64,000 bases of DNA from Burkholderiales bacterium (GCA_905339295.1 CAJPFI010000009.1:1-64000); one strand, 5' to 3'; shown: positions 8,874 through 17,453, counted from the stretch's first letter. The notes: generated by a model not told the origin, from the sequence alone. Made by a program: numbers and translations.

Positions 8874-9126
8874 GGATCAGAGGTCAGGTAACAGAGGCGT
8901 CGCGTTTCCCGTGGCGGCACGTCGAGCGCCGCTGCGCGGTCCGGGCACCGTGGGACTTCAGATCCGCATGAGCACGGGCTGCGGGATAATGCGCTGCTCG
9001 ACGGCGCGGACACCCGTTCTGCAGCGCTACCCTTCAGCGGCGCTCGATGCGCCGCCACGGGATGCGCCGCGGCCTCTGATCCCTGACCTCCGTTACCTGA
9101 TCCCTGATCCCTGATGCCTGATGCCT
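8874..9126. repeat. Inverted-repeat element ending in heptamer repeats before aroE
   Basis: The gap between tonB and aroE is nearly filled by an imperfect inverted repeat of about 250 bp. The left arm (about 8878-8938) contains TCAGGGATCAGAGG and TCCCGTGGCGGC; the right arm (about 9031-9107) holds their reverse complements. The right end is a run of four 7-base units of the form GATNCCT (9099-9126). The last unit contains the aroE start codon. No open frame here looks like a gene. Confidence 0.75.
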
Positions 9127-9948
9127 GACAAGTACGCGGTGATCGGCAATCCGATCGCACACTCGAAGTCCCCGATCATCCAGGCTGCATTCGCCGAGGC
9201 GACCGGGCAGGACATGAGCTACGAGCGGCTGCTCGCGCCGCTGGACGGGTTCCGCGCGACCGTCGAGCGGTTCGCGGCCGAGGGCGGCAAGGGTCTCAAC
9301 GTGACGATCCCGTTCAAGCTCGAGGCGTTCGACGTCGCCGCCGCGGCGACCGAGCGCGCGACGCTCGCGGGCGCCGTCAACACGCTGAAGCGCGTTGGCG
9401 ACGCCTGGCACGCCGACAATACCGACGGGGTGGGACTGGTGCGCGACCTCGTGTCCAACCTCGGCGTCGACCCGCGCGGCCGGGCGATCGCGATCCTCGG
9501 CGCCGGCGGCGCGGTGCGCGGAATCGTGAAGCCATTGCTCGACGCGGGCGCGGCGTCGATCGCCGTCAGCAACCGCACGATGGCGAAGGCGGACGCCGTC
9601 GCCGCGACGTTCTCGCGCTACGGGAGAGTCGAGGCGGTCGCGCCCGACGCGTTCGGCGGGCGACGCCACGCCATCGTGATCAACGCGACCGCGCTCGGCA
9701 TGGGAGGCGCCGCGGTCGACCGGTTTCCGTTCGATGCCGCGATCTTCGCGCCCGGCGCGTTCGCCTACGACCTCATCTACTCGGACGTGCCGACGGCGTT
9801 CATGCGCTGGGCGCTCGGGCACGGCGCCGCGCGCGCGTCCGACGGCATGGGCATGCTGATCGAGCAGGCGGCCGAGAGTTTCGCGCTCTGGCGCGGCGTG
9901 CGCCCGGGCACCAGACCCGTGTTCGCGCTGCTGCGGCCGGGAACCTGA
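9121..9948 (+). CDS. aroE: Shikimate dehydrogenase
   Basis: NADPH-dependent reduction of 3-dehydroshikimate to shikimate in chorismate synthesis; 275 residues, the usual size. NPIAHSKSP binds shikimate, NVTIPFK carries the catalytic lysine, ADNTDGVGLVRDL carries the catalytic-pair aspartate, and ILGAGGAVRG is the dinucleotide-binding loop. The ATG lies inside the last heptamer of the upstream repeat, so the repeat encodes the first residues MPD. mtgA follows after 8 bases, implying co-transcription. Confidence 0.95.
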   Translation: MPDKYAVIGNPIAHSKSPIIQAAFAEATGQDMSYERLLAPLDGFRATVERFAAEGGKGLNVTIPFKLEAFDVAAAATERATLAGAVNTLKRVGDAWHADNTDGVGLVRDLVSNLGVDPRGRAIAILGAGGAVRGIVKPLLDAGAASIAVSNRTMAKADAVAATFSRYGRVEAVAPDAFGGRRHAIVINATALGMGGAAVDRFPFDAAIFAPGAFAYDLIYSDVPTAFMRWALGHGAARASDGMGMLIEQAAESFALWRGVRPGTRPVFALLRPGT

Positions 9949-9956
9949 GCGGGGCG

Positions 9957-10658
9957 ATGATGCGCGCCTCGCCGGGCCGCTGGGTGCTGCGCGCGCTCGT
10001 CGCCGTCGCCGCCGCGTTCGTATTCGTGCAGGCGTGGTTCGCCGCGCACATCCTCTGGTACCGGTGGCAGCCGCCGCGCGAGACCGCGTTCATGGCGCAG
10101 CGCCTGGCCGAGTTGCGCGAGAAGAACCCGAAGGCCACGCTTCGCTACGAGTGGGTGCCGTACGAGCGCATCTCGGGCCACCTCAAGCGCGCGGTGATCG
10201 CCGCCGAGGACGCGAAGTTCCTCGAGCACGACGGCTTCGACTGGGAGGGGATCGCGAAGGCGCAGGAGAAGAACGTGAAGAAAGGCCGCGTCGTCGCCGG
10301 AGGCTCGACGATCACGCAGCAGCTCGCGAAGAACCTCTTCCTGTCGCCCTCGAAGAGCTACGTGCGCAAGGGGCAGGAGGCGATCATCTCCGCGATGATG
10401 GAGGCGATGCTCCCGAAGCGGCGCATCCTCGAGATCTATCTCAATGTCATCGAATGGGGCAGCGGCGTGTTCGGCGCCGAGGCGGCGGCGCGCCACTACT
10501 ACAAGGCGTCCGCCGCGCAGTTGTCGGCCGACGCGTCGGCGCGGCTGGCCGCGATGATCCCGTCGCCTCGCCGGTTCGAGCGAAATCCCGGTTCCGAGTA
10601 CCTCGACGGCCGCGTCTCCACGATCCTCGCGCGCATGCCGTCGGCCGAGATTCCTTGA
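9957..10658 (+). CDS. mtgA: Monofunctional biosynthetic peptidoglycan transglycosylase
   Basis: Polymerises lipid II into glycan strands at the inner membrane. The 233-residue protein has an N-terminal membrane anchor (about 10-30) and a GT51 domain. AAEDAKFLEHDGFDW contains the catalytic glutamate, GGSTITQQLAKNLFLS is the classic second motif, and RKGQEAIISAMMEAMLPKRRILEIYLN and GVFGAEAAARHYY follow. There is no transpeptidase domain, which separates it from class A PBPs. It lies 8 bases after aroE. The downstream gap carries a REP array. Confidence 0.95.
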   Translation: MMRASPGRWVLRALVAVAAAFVFVQAWFAAHILWYRWQPPRETAFMAQRLAELREKNPKATLRYEWVPYERISGHLKRAVIAAEDAKFLEHDGFDWEGIAKAQEKNVKKGRVVAGGSTITQQLAKNLFLSPSKSYVRKGQEAIISAMMEAMLPKRRILEIYLNVIEWGSGVFGAEAAARHYYKASAAQLSADASARLAAMIPSPRRFERNPGSEYLDGRVSTILARMPSAEIP

Positions 10659-10709
10659 ACTTGCGGACCGGGGCCGTGCCGGGCGCGTTTCCTTCCTTGT
10701 GGCGAAACC

Positions 10710-10941
10710 GTCGGGCTGAAGCCCGACCCACGACGGCGGGCCGCATGCTGTGGGTCGGCCCCTGTGGGCCGGCCTTCAGGCCGACGGCTGTTGCTGCAGC
10801 GAGCGCTGTCGGGCTGAAGCCCGCCCCACGGCGGCGGGCCGCATGCTGTGGGTCGGCCCCTGTGGGTCGGCCTCTGTGGGTCGGCCTTCAGGCCGACGGC
10901 TGTTGCTGCAGCGAGCGCTGTCGGGCTGAAGCCCGACCCAC
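10710..10941. repeat. Second REP-like array, with a tandem duplication
   Basis: Five palindromic units sit between mtgA and mgtE. Type b units (GGGCTGAAGCCC core) are at 10710-10731, 10808-10829 and 10920-10941. Variants of type a (GGCCTTCAGGCC core) are at 10764-10785 and 10876-10897. A block starting at 10764 recurs 112 bp later at 10876, including the spacer GGCTGTTGCTGCAGCGAGCG, which shows a tandem duplication. The b units are the same family as at 2811-2961. The rest of 10659-11045 holds no gene; a TAGAAT at 10992-10997 could be the mgtE -10 box. Confidence 0.9.
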
Positions 10942-11045
10942 GACCTCGAGCGTGACGTCCGTCCTTTCTCGCCTTGCCGACGTCCGCCGCGTAGAATCCC
11001 GGCGCTCCCGACGCCGGTTCCTCGACCCTTGTCCCCCACGCCGCC

Positions 11046-12524
11046 ATGTCCGAGATCGCCGACAAGACCCCGGCCGAAGGCGGCGACGCGCGCGTGCGCG
11101 TCGAGGACGCGCTGGCCGAAGTCACCGCGCTGATCCGCAGGAACCGCCTCGTCGAGGGGCTGGCCCACGAGCAGGCCGTGCACGCGACCGACACGCGGCG
11201 CGCCGAACTGGTCGAGAGTCTCGTCACGCGGCAGAACCGCGCGGCGCTCCAGCACAAGCTCGACCGGCTCCATCCGGCCGACATCGCCTACATCCTCGAG
11301 GCGCTGCCGCTCGACGAGCGGCTGTACGTCTGGGACCTGGTCAAGTCCGCGGAGCGCGACGGCGAGATCCTGGTCGAGGTCAGCGACGCGGTCCGCGAGT
11401 CGCTGATCTCGTCGATGGACACCGACGAGCTGGTCGCCGCGGCCGAGACGCTGGAAGCCGACGAGCTCGCCGCGATCGCCGAGGACCTCCCGCAGGAGGT
11501 CATGGACGACGTCTTCCGCAGCCTGCCGATCGACGAACGGGAGCAGTTGCGCGCGGCAATGTCGTTCGAGGAGGACATGGTCGGCGCGCTGATGGACTTC
11601 GAGGACATCCAGGTGCGCCCCGACGTCACGCTCGAGGTCGTGCTGCGCTACCTGCGCCGCTTCGACGAGCTGCCGTCCCAGACCGACCAGGTGTTCGTCG
11701 TCGACCGCCACGAGAAGCTGCTCGGCGCGGTGCCGTTCGCGAAGCTCATCGTCGCCGACCCGGGGAAGTCGGTCGCGGAGGTGATGGTCCCGTCGAGGGT
11801 GAAGCTGCTGCAGCACGAGAACGCCGACGCCGCGGCACGCGCGTTCGAGCGCTACGACCTCGTCTCGGCACCGGTCGTCGACACGAACGACCGGCTCGTC
11901 GGGCGCGTGACCGTCGACGAGATCCTCGACTTCGTTCGCCAGCGCGGCGAGGAGGAGGTGCTGGCGCAGGCCGGCCTGCGCGAGGAGGAGGACGTCTTCG
12001 CGTCGGTGTGGAAGTCGTTCCAGAACCGCTGGACGTGGCTGGCCGTCAACCTGATGACCGCGTTCTTCGCCTCCCGCGTGATCGGCGTGTTCGAGGGGTC
12101 GATCGCGAGGCTGGTCGCGCTGGCGGCGCTCATGCCGATCGTCGCGGGGATCGGAGGCAACTCGGGCAACCAGACGACCACGATGATCGTGCGCGCGGTC
12201 GCGCTCGGCCAGGTGACGAAGGACCATGCCGCCAAGCTGATCCGCAAGGAGCTGCAGGTCGCGCTGCTGAACGGCCTCGTCTGGGGCGGGGTGATGGGGC
12301 TCGTCGCGATGATGCTCTACAAGAACGTGATGCTCGGCCTCGTGATGGTGCTCGCGATGACGCTGAACCTGCTGCTCGCCGCGCTGATGGGCGTGGTGAT
12401 CCCGATGACGATGCTCCGCTTCGGGCGCGACCCGGCCGTCGGCTCGTCGGTGCTGATCACGGCCGTTACCGATTCGGGCGGATTCTTCATCTTCCTCGGG
12501 CTCGCGACGCTCTTCCTCGTCTGA
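11046..12524 (+). CDS. mgtE: Magnesium transporter MgtE
   Basis: Mg2+ channel/transporter gated by intracellular magnesium; 492 residues. An N-terminal MgtE_N superhelical domain (about 30-140, RLHPADIAYILEALP) is followed by a CBS pair (about 150-275, with ERYDLVSAPVVDTNDRLVG) and five membrane helices (about 330-490). The pore motif region VAGIGGNSGNQTTTMIVRA is intact. It stands alone, with a REP array upstream. I saw no known Mg2+ riboswitch in the ~100 bases between that array and the start codon. Confidence 0.93.
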   Translation: MSEIADKTPAEGGDARVRVEDALAEVTALIRRNRLVEGLAHEQAVHATDTRRAELVESLVTRQNRAALQHKLDRLHPADIAYILEALPLDERLYVWDLVKSAERDGEILVEVSDAVRESLISSMDTDELVAAAETLEADELAAIAEDLPQEVMDDVFRSLPIDEREQLRAAMSFEEDMVGALMDFEDIQVRPDVTLEVVLRYLRRFDELPSQTDQVFVVDRHEKLLGAVPFAKLIVADPGKSVAEVMVPSRVKLLQHENADAAARAFERYDLVSAPVVDTNDRLVGRVTVDEILDFVRQRGEEEVLAQAGLREEEDVFASVWKSFQNRWTWLAVNLMTAFFASRVIGVFEGSIARLVALAALMPIVAGIGGNSGNQTTTMIVRAVALGQVTKDHAAKLIRKELQVALLNGLVWGGVMGLVAMMLYKNVMLGLVMVLAMTLNLLLAALMGVVIPMTMLRFGRDPAVGSSVLITAVTDSGGFFIFLGLATLFLV

Positions 12525-12570
12525 GCGTCGGCTCGCGGCCCCGGCATCGCCCGGCGCCCCGCGATCCGGG

Positions 12571-13350
12571 TCAGCGGCCGACGACGAACGCGACGATCGA
12601 GTCGACGACGCGCGGCTCGATGCCCGCGTATCCGTGGTGTCCGGCGGCCTCGCACGGATCGCCCGCATCGATGCCGCCTTCGAACGTGACGAACGCCTTG
12701 CGCGGTGCGCCGGTGAGCCGCGCCACCAGCGCGGGAACCTGCGCCCAGGGCGTCGCGACGCATCCGTCGTCCTTGTGGTGCACGACGAGCGTCGCAATCG
12801 CGATCCCCTCGACCGGCATCGCGGACACCGGGCGCCCGCGCGGGTCGACGACGATCGTCGACGTGAGCACGAGCCCGTCGGCGCCGGTCGACGCGAGCGC
12901 GAGTGCCGCTGCCGACTGCGTCCCGCGGCTCGTTCCGATCAGCCACACGGGCGCCTTCGCGTCGGCGCGCAGCCACGCGACGACCGCGGTCACGTCCGCC
13001 GCGTGCTCCCTCGTCTGCCGGAATCCGCCGAGCCAGGGCGGCGCCTGCCGGTCCGACGGGGCATCGATGACGGCGACCGACACGCCGCGCTCGGCGAACA
13101 TCGTCCGCGTGCGCACGAGGAAGTTGCCCGCGCCCCAGCCGGGCTTGCCCGACGCGTCGAACGCGAGCCCTCCGTGACCTCCGGCGAACAGGATGGCGGA
13201 CGCCACCGGCGCGTCCGCCGGCACGTAGAGGAAGCGCTGCGTGACGCCGGGCCGCGTCGGCACGTCGACGACGCGAGGGCCTTGCGCGTATGCTGCCGAT
13301 ACCGCGGCGAGGATCCCGACCAGTCCCACGCCTCCGAGGACGGCGGCCAC
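12571..13350 (-). CDS. Alpha/beta-hydrolase fold protein, probably exported
   Basis: Predicted serine hydrolase of unknown substrate. The protein shows ILFAGGHGG (oxyanion-hole region), LIGTSRGTQSA (G-x-S-x-G nucleophile elbow), VVHHKDDGC (acid region) and HHGYAGIEP (likely catalytic His). A hydrophobic stretch ending in AYAQ near the N terminus looks like a signal peptide. The start is uncertain: the GTG at 13348-13350 leaves almost no positive n-region. A start a few codons upstream (a CTG at ALPGRH) would restore one, and the frame is open to 13521. It is divergent from the small lipoprotein gene. Confidence 0.65.
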   Translation of the reverse strand: MAAVLGGVGLVGILAAVSAAYAQGPRVVDVPTRPGVTQRFLYVPADAPVASAILFAGGHGGLAFDASGKPGWGAGNFLVRTRTMFAERGVSVAVIDAPSDRQAPPWLGGFRQTREHAADVTAVVAWLRADAKAPVWLIGTSRGTQSAAALALASTGADGLVLTSTIVVDPRGRPVSAMPVEGIAIATLVVHHKDDGCVATPWAQVPALVARLTGAPRKAFVTFEGGIDAGDPCEAAGHHGYAGIEPRVVDSIVAFVVGR

Positions 13351-13472
13351 GTGTCGGCCGGGCAGCGCAGTCCGCCGCCCGCCGCCGGTCCGCCGGTCCG
13401 GGACACCGCGGAATAACCCGGGAGCCGCGCCTGTTCGTGGCGGTGCCGCACACCACACGAGGGGAGCCTCCA

Positions 13473-13859
13473 ATGAAAAGCCGCCTGATCCGCATGCTAC
13501 TCGCCGCGACCGTCGCTGCAACGCTCGCCGCGTGCGCCACGATGAGCCCGCCCGACCCCGCGAACGTGGCCGACGGCGTGCTCGTCAACGGCGCGGGCAT
13601 GACGCTCTATACGTTCGACCGCGACGTGGGCGGCAGCGGCAAGTCCGCCTGCAACGGGCCGTGCGCCGTCAACTGGCCGCCGCTTCGCGTGACGGGCGAC
13701 GGCATGGCGAGCGCGGCATGGCAGGTGATCACGCGCGACGACGGCAGCAAGCAGTGGGCCTACCACGGCAAGCCGCTCTACACGTGGATCAAGGACGCGA
13801 AGCCGGGCGACCGCACGGGGGACGGCGTCGCCAACGCGTGGAGGATCGCGCGCCCCTGA
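13473..13859 (+). CDS. Secreted-repeat lipoprotein (COG4315-type)
   Basis: Small outer-membrane or periplasmic lipoprotein of 128 residues. Basic n-region MKSRLIR, hydrophobic core, and lipobox LAAC with the lipidated Cys at 21. The mature part has the characteristic G-M-T-L-Y-T-F-D motif, a CNGPCAVNWPPL block with two cysteines, and KQWAYHGKPLYTW, matching the 'lipoprotein with secreted repeat' family, which often sits beside ECF sigma factors. The role is unknown. The ATG at 13473 follows GGGGAG, a good ribosome-binding site. The ECF/anti-sigma pair follows, so it may be part of that regulon. Confidence 0.82.
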   Translation: MKSRLIRMLLAATVAATLAACATMSPPDPANVADGVLVNGAGMTLYTFDRDVGGSGKSACNGPCAVNWPPLRVTGDGMASAAWQVITRDDGSKQWAYHGKPLYTWIKDAKPGDRTGDGVANAWRIARP

Positions 13860-13871
13860 GTCCGGGTTTGT

Positions 13872-13896
13872 GCTCGTGGCGCCTGTCGCCACGAGC
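13872..13896 (+). promoter_or_regulatory. Perfect 10-bp hairpin between lipoprotein and sigma-factor genes
   Basis: GCTCGTGGCG (13872-13881) and CGCCACGAGC (13887-13896) form a perfect stem with a 5-base loop. There is no T-run after it, so it is not a classical terminator. It could attenuate read-through from the lipoprotein gene into the sigma factor gene or stabilise the upstream mRNA. Confidence 0.45.
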
Positions 13897-13942
13897 GGCG
13901 CGGGCCGATTCCACACTCCCCCTGGCCCGCGCCATCTTGTAC

Positions 13943-14476
13943 GTGATCGACGCGCCGCTGCCGCAGCCCGAGATGCTCGCCGCGATCCCGCGGCTGCGGC
14001 GCTACGCGCGCGTGCTCTGCGGCGACGCGGCCCGCGCCGACGACCTCGTGCAGGAAACGCTCGCCCGGGCGTGGGAGAAGCGCGCGCTGTGGCGGCCGGG
14101 AACAGACCTGCGCGCCTGGATGTTCACGATCATGCACAACGTGTTCGTGAACCAGCGCGCGAGCTCGATGCGCGAGGCATCGCACGTTTCGCTCGACGCC
14201 GAGACCGAGTCGGGCCGCGCCGCGTGGCAGGTGCCCGTGCCGCCCGCGCAGTTCACGCGCGTCGAGCTGGTCGAGGTGCTGCAGCGCGTGGGCCGCCTGC
14301 CGGCCGAGCAGCGCGAGACGCTGCTGCTCGCGGCGGTCGAGGAGATGAAGTACGAGGAGATCGCGACGATGCTGTCCGTGCCGGTGGGCACCGTGATGTC
14401 GCGCCTCTCCCGGGCGCGCGAGAAGCTCCGTCGCATGGCCGACGAGCGCCCCGCCGCGCTGAAGCGGGTGAAGTGA
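13943..14476 (+). CDS. ECF-type RNA polymerase sigma factor
   Basis: Extracytoplasmic-function sigma-70 factor, about 177 residues. Region 2 is visible as DLVQETLARAWEKR...LRAWMFTIMHNVFVNQ, and region 4 as LPAEQRETLLLAAVEEMKYEEIATMLSVPVGTVMSRLSRAREKLRR. The start is not certain: GTG at 13943 gives VIDAPLPQPEML, and an in-frame TTG lies two codons upstream. The next gene encodes a membrane anti-sigma factor 24 bases downstream, the usual arrangement in which the pair is co-expressed and autoregulated. The inducing signal is not evident. Confidence 0.88.
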   Translation: MIDAPLPQPEMLAAIPRLRRYARVLCGDAARADDLVQETLARAWEKRALWRPGTDLRAWMFTIMHNVFVNQRASSMREASHVSLDAETESGRAAWQVPVPPAQFTRVELVEVLQRVGRLPAEQRETLLLAAVEEMKYEEIATMLSVPVGTVMSRLSRAREKLRRMADERPAALKRVK

Positions 14477-14500
14477 GCGCGCGAGAGCCCGGATGACGCG

Positions 14501-15358
14501 ATGAGTGCGATGCCGATCACCGACGACGACCTGATGGCCTACGCCGACGGCCAGCTCGAGGGCGAGCGCCGCGAGGCGGTCGAGCAGGCGCTCGCGCGCG
14601 ACTCCGCGCTCGCCGGACGCGTCGGCGCGATCCGCGAGCAGAACGCCGCGCTTCGCGATGCGTTCGACCCGTGGCTCGCCGAGGCGATTCCGCCGCGCCT
14701 GGTCGCCGCGACGTCGGGAACGGCGCGCGGAAGCCGGCTCGCGCGCCACGGGCCGGCGCTCGCCGCGGCGGCGACGCTCCTCCTCGGCGTCGCGCTCGGC
14801 TGGTTCGGGCGCGACGCGATGCTCGAACGCTCCGGCACGCCGACTTCGTTCGCGCGGCAGGCCGCGTTCACGCACACGCTCTACGCCGCCGACCAGCGCC
14901 GTCCGGTCGAGGTATGGGCGAACGAGGAGGCCGGGCTCGTGCGCTGGCTGACGCGCCGCATGGGCACGCAGGCGCACGTCCCGGACCTGAATGCGCTCGG
15001 CTATGCGCTCGTCGGCGGGCGGCTCGTCGCGGGCAACGAGCGGCCCACCGGCCTCGTCATGTACGAGAACGCCGACAAGCAGCGCCTGACGCTCCAGTGG
15101 CGCCTCACGAAGGAGAAGCCGTCGGAGAACGGCGAGGCCGCGTTCCGCTACGTGCACGAGGAAGGCGTCAGCGTGTTCCATTGGGTCGACGACGACTGCG
15201 CGTACGCGCTGTCGGGACCGCTCGAGCGAACCCGGCTTCTCGCCGTCGCGCGTGTGGTCTACGGCCAGCTCGCCACGCCGGGCAAGGCCGCGCCGGCCGA
15301 AGCGCCGCCCGGCGGCGCTCCGGCGAGCCCGCCCGGGCCGTCACGCACCCAGGGCTAG
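14501..15358 (+). CDS. Transmembrane anti-sigma factor
   Basis: Regulator expected to hold the preceding ECF sigma factor inactive at the inner membrane; 285 residues. The N-terminal cytoplasmic part contains ITDDDLMAYADGQLEGERREAVE, the usual anti-sigma opening, but lacks the zinc-binding HxxxCxxC motif. A single transmembrane helix is at about 85-102 (PALAAAATLLLGVALGWF). The rest is periplasmic and ends in a proline/alanine/glycine-rich tail. Regulation probably depends on loss or cleavage of the periplasmic part. Confidence 0.82.
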   Translation: MSAMPITDDDLMAYADGQLEGERREAVEQALARDSALAGRVGAIREQNAALRDAFDPWLAEAIPPRLVAATSGTARGSRLARHGPALAAAATLLLGVALGWFGRDAMLERSGTPTSFARQAAFTHTLYAADQRRPVEVWANEEAGLVRWLTRRMGTQAHVPDLNALGYALVGGRLVAGNERPTGLVMYENADKQRLTLQWRLTKEKPSENGEAAFRYVHEEGVSVFHWVDDDCAYALSGPLERTRLLAVARVVYGQLATPGKAAPAEAPPGGAPASPPGPSRTQG

Positions 15359-16062
15359 CGCGCTGTTCCGCAGGTTCCGACGATGAAGGAACGGATGAAA
15401 TCGGTCGTCGGGCGAGGCGCGCGGCCGAGACCGTTCCCCGGGGTACGGTGAGGCCGCGCAACGCGGCATGGCGTTCGATCTCGCCGTGACCTGTCGAGCG
15501 AGGCGGCGGGACAGCACGCTCGCCGGAGAAACCCTGCACAGGTCCGTGGCGGCGCGACGCCAGCCGGGGACGCCGGCGCGACGCCGCCCGCCGGGTGTGG
15601 CAGGCCCCACACCGACCGGCACCGGCCAGGCGAGTTGCCCGGATCGCGTTGACGGGCTCCGGGTGCACGGACCCGCGGGCGGGGGCAGGCGCACCTGCGC
15701 CACCGTGCCTGCGCGCGCGTTTCCGGGCGCACGCCGCGGGCCGCCCACGCCGCTCGTCCCGCCCCTTCGTCGCCGGGCGCGCTCGATGCGCGCCGGATGC
15801 GCGACAATCCGCCGTCCGCGCTGCAAGGGTCCTCGATGGTCCAGGGGTCGTCTCCGCTCGTCCGCCCCACGTTGATCGCCGCGCTTCCGCTCGCGCTCGG
15901 CAGCGTGCACCGTGGCAAGGTGGACGACCACGCGCGGCGCATGGAGCGAATGGACCTCGGCGGCCAGGTCGTGGCCGGCATCGTCACGCTCGCCCCCCGC
16001 TGCCTCCGCGGTAACTTCGCTCCGAAAGGCGCCCGCGTCCCCCACACGCAGGCCTGACAACC
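15359..16062. other. Long intergenic stretch without a recognised gene
   Basis: About 700 bases between the anti-sigma gene and the DSD1-type gene. Several overlapping frames are open on both strands, as expected at this GC content, and none gives a protein I recognise. The best candidate small frame is listed separately at 15836-16057. GACAAT near 15800 could be a -10 box for the downstream gene. I see no repeat unit of the REP or heptamer families here. Confidence 0.6.
15836..16057 (+). CDS. Possible small protein, unrecognised
   Basis: Open frame of 73 codons from the ATG at 15836 (MVQGSSPLVRPTLIAALPLAL), ending 5 bases before the DSD1-type gene. It has a short hydrophobic stretch (TLIAALPLALGSV) then a charged segment (RGKVDDHARRMERMD). 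The opposite strand is also open across the same interval, so coding on either strand is unproven. I do not recognise a family. It may be non-coding leader sequence. Confidence 0.2.
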   Translation: MVQGSSPLVRPTLIAALPLALGSVHRGKVDDHARRMERMDLGGQVVAGIVTLAPRCLRGNFAPKGARVPHTQA

Positions 16063-17178
16063 ATGCAGCGCGCCCCCGCAAGCCCCGGCGATCCGGTCGC
16101 CGCCGTCGAGACGCCGGCGCTGGTCCTCGACCTCGACGCATTCGAGCGCAACGTCGGCGCAATGGCGCACGAGGTCGCGTCGCGCGGACTGCGCCTGCGC
16201 CCGCACGCGAAGTCGCACAAGACGCCCGCGATCGCGCTGGCGCAGGTCGCGCGCGGCGCCGTCGGCGTGTGCTGCCAGAAGGTCGACGAGGCGACGGCGT
16301 TCGTCGAGGCGGGCATCGGCGACGTGCTGGTCACGAACGAGATCGTCGCGCCCTCGAAGCTGCTGCGCCTCGCGGCGCTCGCGCGCAGGGCGCGCATCGG
16401 CGTGCTCGTCGACGACGCGCGCGCGGTGGCGCCGCTCGCCCAGGCCGCGACACACTTCGGCGTCGTCGTCGACGCCTACGTCGAGGTCGACGTCGGCGCG
16501 GGTCGCTGCGGCGTGACGCCGGGCGAGGCCGCCGCCGCGCTCGCGCGGCGGGTCGCGGAGGAGAGGTCGCTGCGCTTCGCGGGGTTGCACTGCTACCACG
16601 GCGCCGCGCAGCACCTGCGCTCACCCGACGAGCGCCGCCTCGCGATCGCGTCTGCCGCCGCGCACGCCGCCGCGTCGCGCGACGCGGTCACGCGCGCCGG
16701 CATCGCGTGCCCGATCGTGACCGGCGCGGGCACCGGGACCTGGGAGCACGAAATGGCGTCCGGCGTCTGGAACGAGCTGCAGGCCGGCTCCTACGTCTTC
16801 ATGGACGCCGATTACGCGCGCAACACGCCCGGCACCGGCGAGCGCCGCTTCGAGCACAGCCTGTTCGTGGTCGCCGCCGTGATGAGCACGCCGACGCGCG
16901 AACGCGCGATCTGCGACGCGGGCCTGAAGGCGTTCTCGTTCGATTCGGGCCTTCCGGTCGTGCACGGCCGCGCCGACCTCGCCTACCGCAAGGCCTCCGA
17001 CGAGCACGGCGTGCTGGAGGTGCCGGCGGGCGCGCGCGCGCCCGAGCTGGGCGAGCGCGTGATGCTGATCCCCGGCCACTGCGATCCGACCGCCAACCTC
17101 TACGACTGGGTCGTCGCCTGCCGCGGCGCGCGCGTCGAGCACGTGTGGCCGGTGAGCGCGCGCGGGGCGCTGGGATAG
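16063..17178 (+). CDS. DSD1-family PLP-dependent enzyme (D-threonine aldolase-like)
   Basis: Fold-type III PLP enzyme of the DSD1 family, which includes D-threonine aldolase, D-3-hydroxyaspartate aldolase and D-serine dehydratase; 371 residues. The N-terminal alanine-racemase-like barrel carries [15 protein letters not shown] and [10 protein letters not shown], where a lysine (probably K50) forms the PLP aldimine. [11 protein letters not shown] binds phosphate, and [13 protein letters not shown] near the C terminus holds the His and Cys that bind the activating metal. The substrate is likely a D-beta-hydroxy amino acid. It precedes a dioxygenase/lyase/oxidoreductase group, but a 275-base gap makes co-transcription uncertain. 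Confidence 0.85.
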   Translation: MQRAPASPGDPVAAVETPALVLDLDAFERNVGAMAHEVASRGLRLRPHAKSHKTPAIALAQVARGAVGVCCQKVDEATAFVEAGIGDVLVTNEIVAPSKLLRLAALARRARIGVLVDDARAVAPLAQAATHFGVVVDAYVEVDVGAGRCGVTPGEAAAALARRVAEERSLRFAGLHCYHGAAQHLRSPDERRLAIASAAAHAAASRDAVTRAGIACPIVTGAGTGTWEHEMASGVWNELQAGSYVFMDADYARNTPGTGERRFEHSLFVVAAVMSTPTRERAICDAGLKAFSFDSGLPVVHGRADLAYRKASDEHGVLEVPAGARAPELGERVMLIPGHCDPTANLYDWVVACRGARVEHVWPVSARGALG

Positions 17179-17453
17179 GTGGCGGCGGAGTCGCGCAGGC
17201 GGCGCATCGCGTCGGCATCGCGTGCGTCCCGCGCGCGGCGGCGTGCCGCCCGGCTTCGGCATCGCCCGCGGGCACCGACGCAGACGGCGCCTCGCGCACG
17301 ACAGGTCGATGCCCTGTCCCCGGGGTTTCGGCGGGGCGAGCCGGCTATCCACCGGGGTCGCCGCGATCGTACACTGGGCACCCGGCAGGTCGCGACACCG
17401 ACAGGCCCGATGTCCTCGGCGATTCCTGCCGGCCGTCGGACGAGGAGGCATGC

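Noticed and set aside
10942-11045. Magnesium riboswitch upstream of mgtE
   Set aside because: The non-repeat leader is about 100 bases, too short for the ykoK/M-box class, and I recognised none of its conserved loops.
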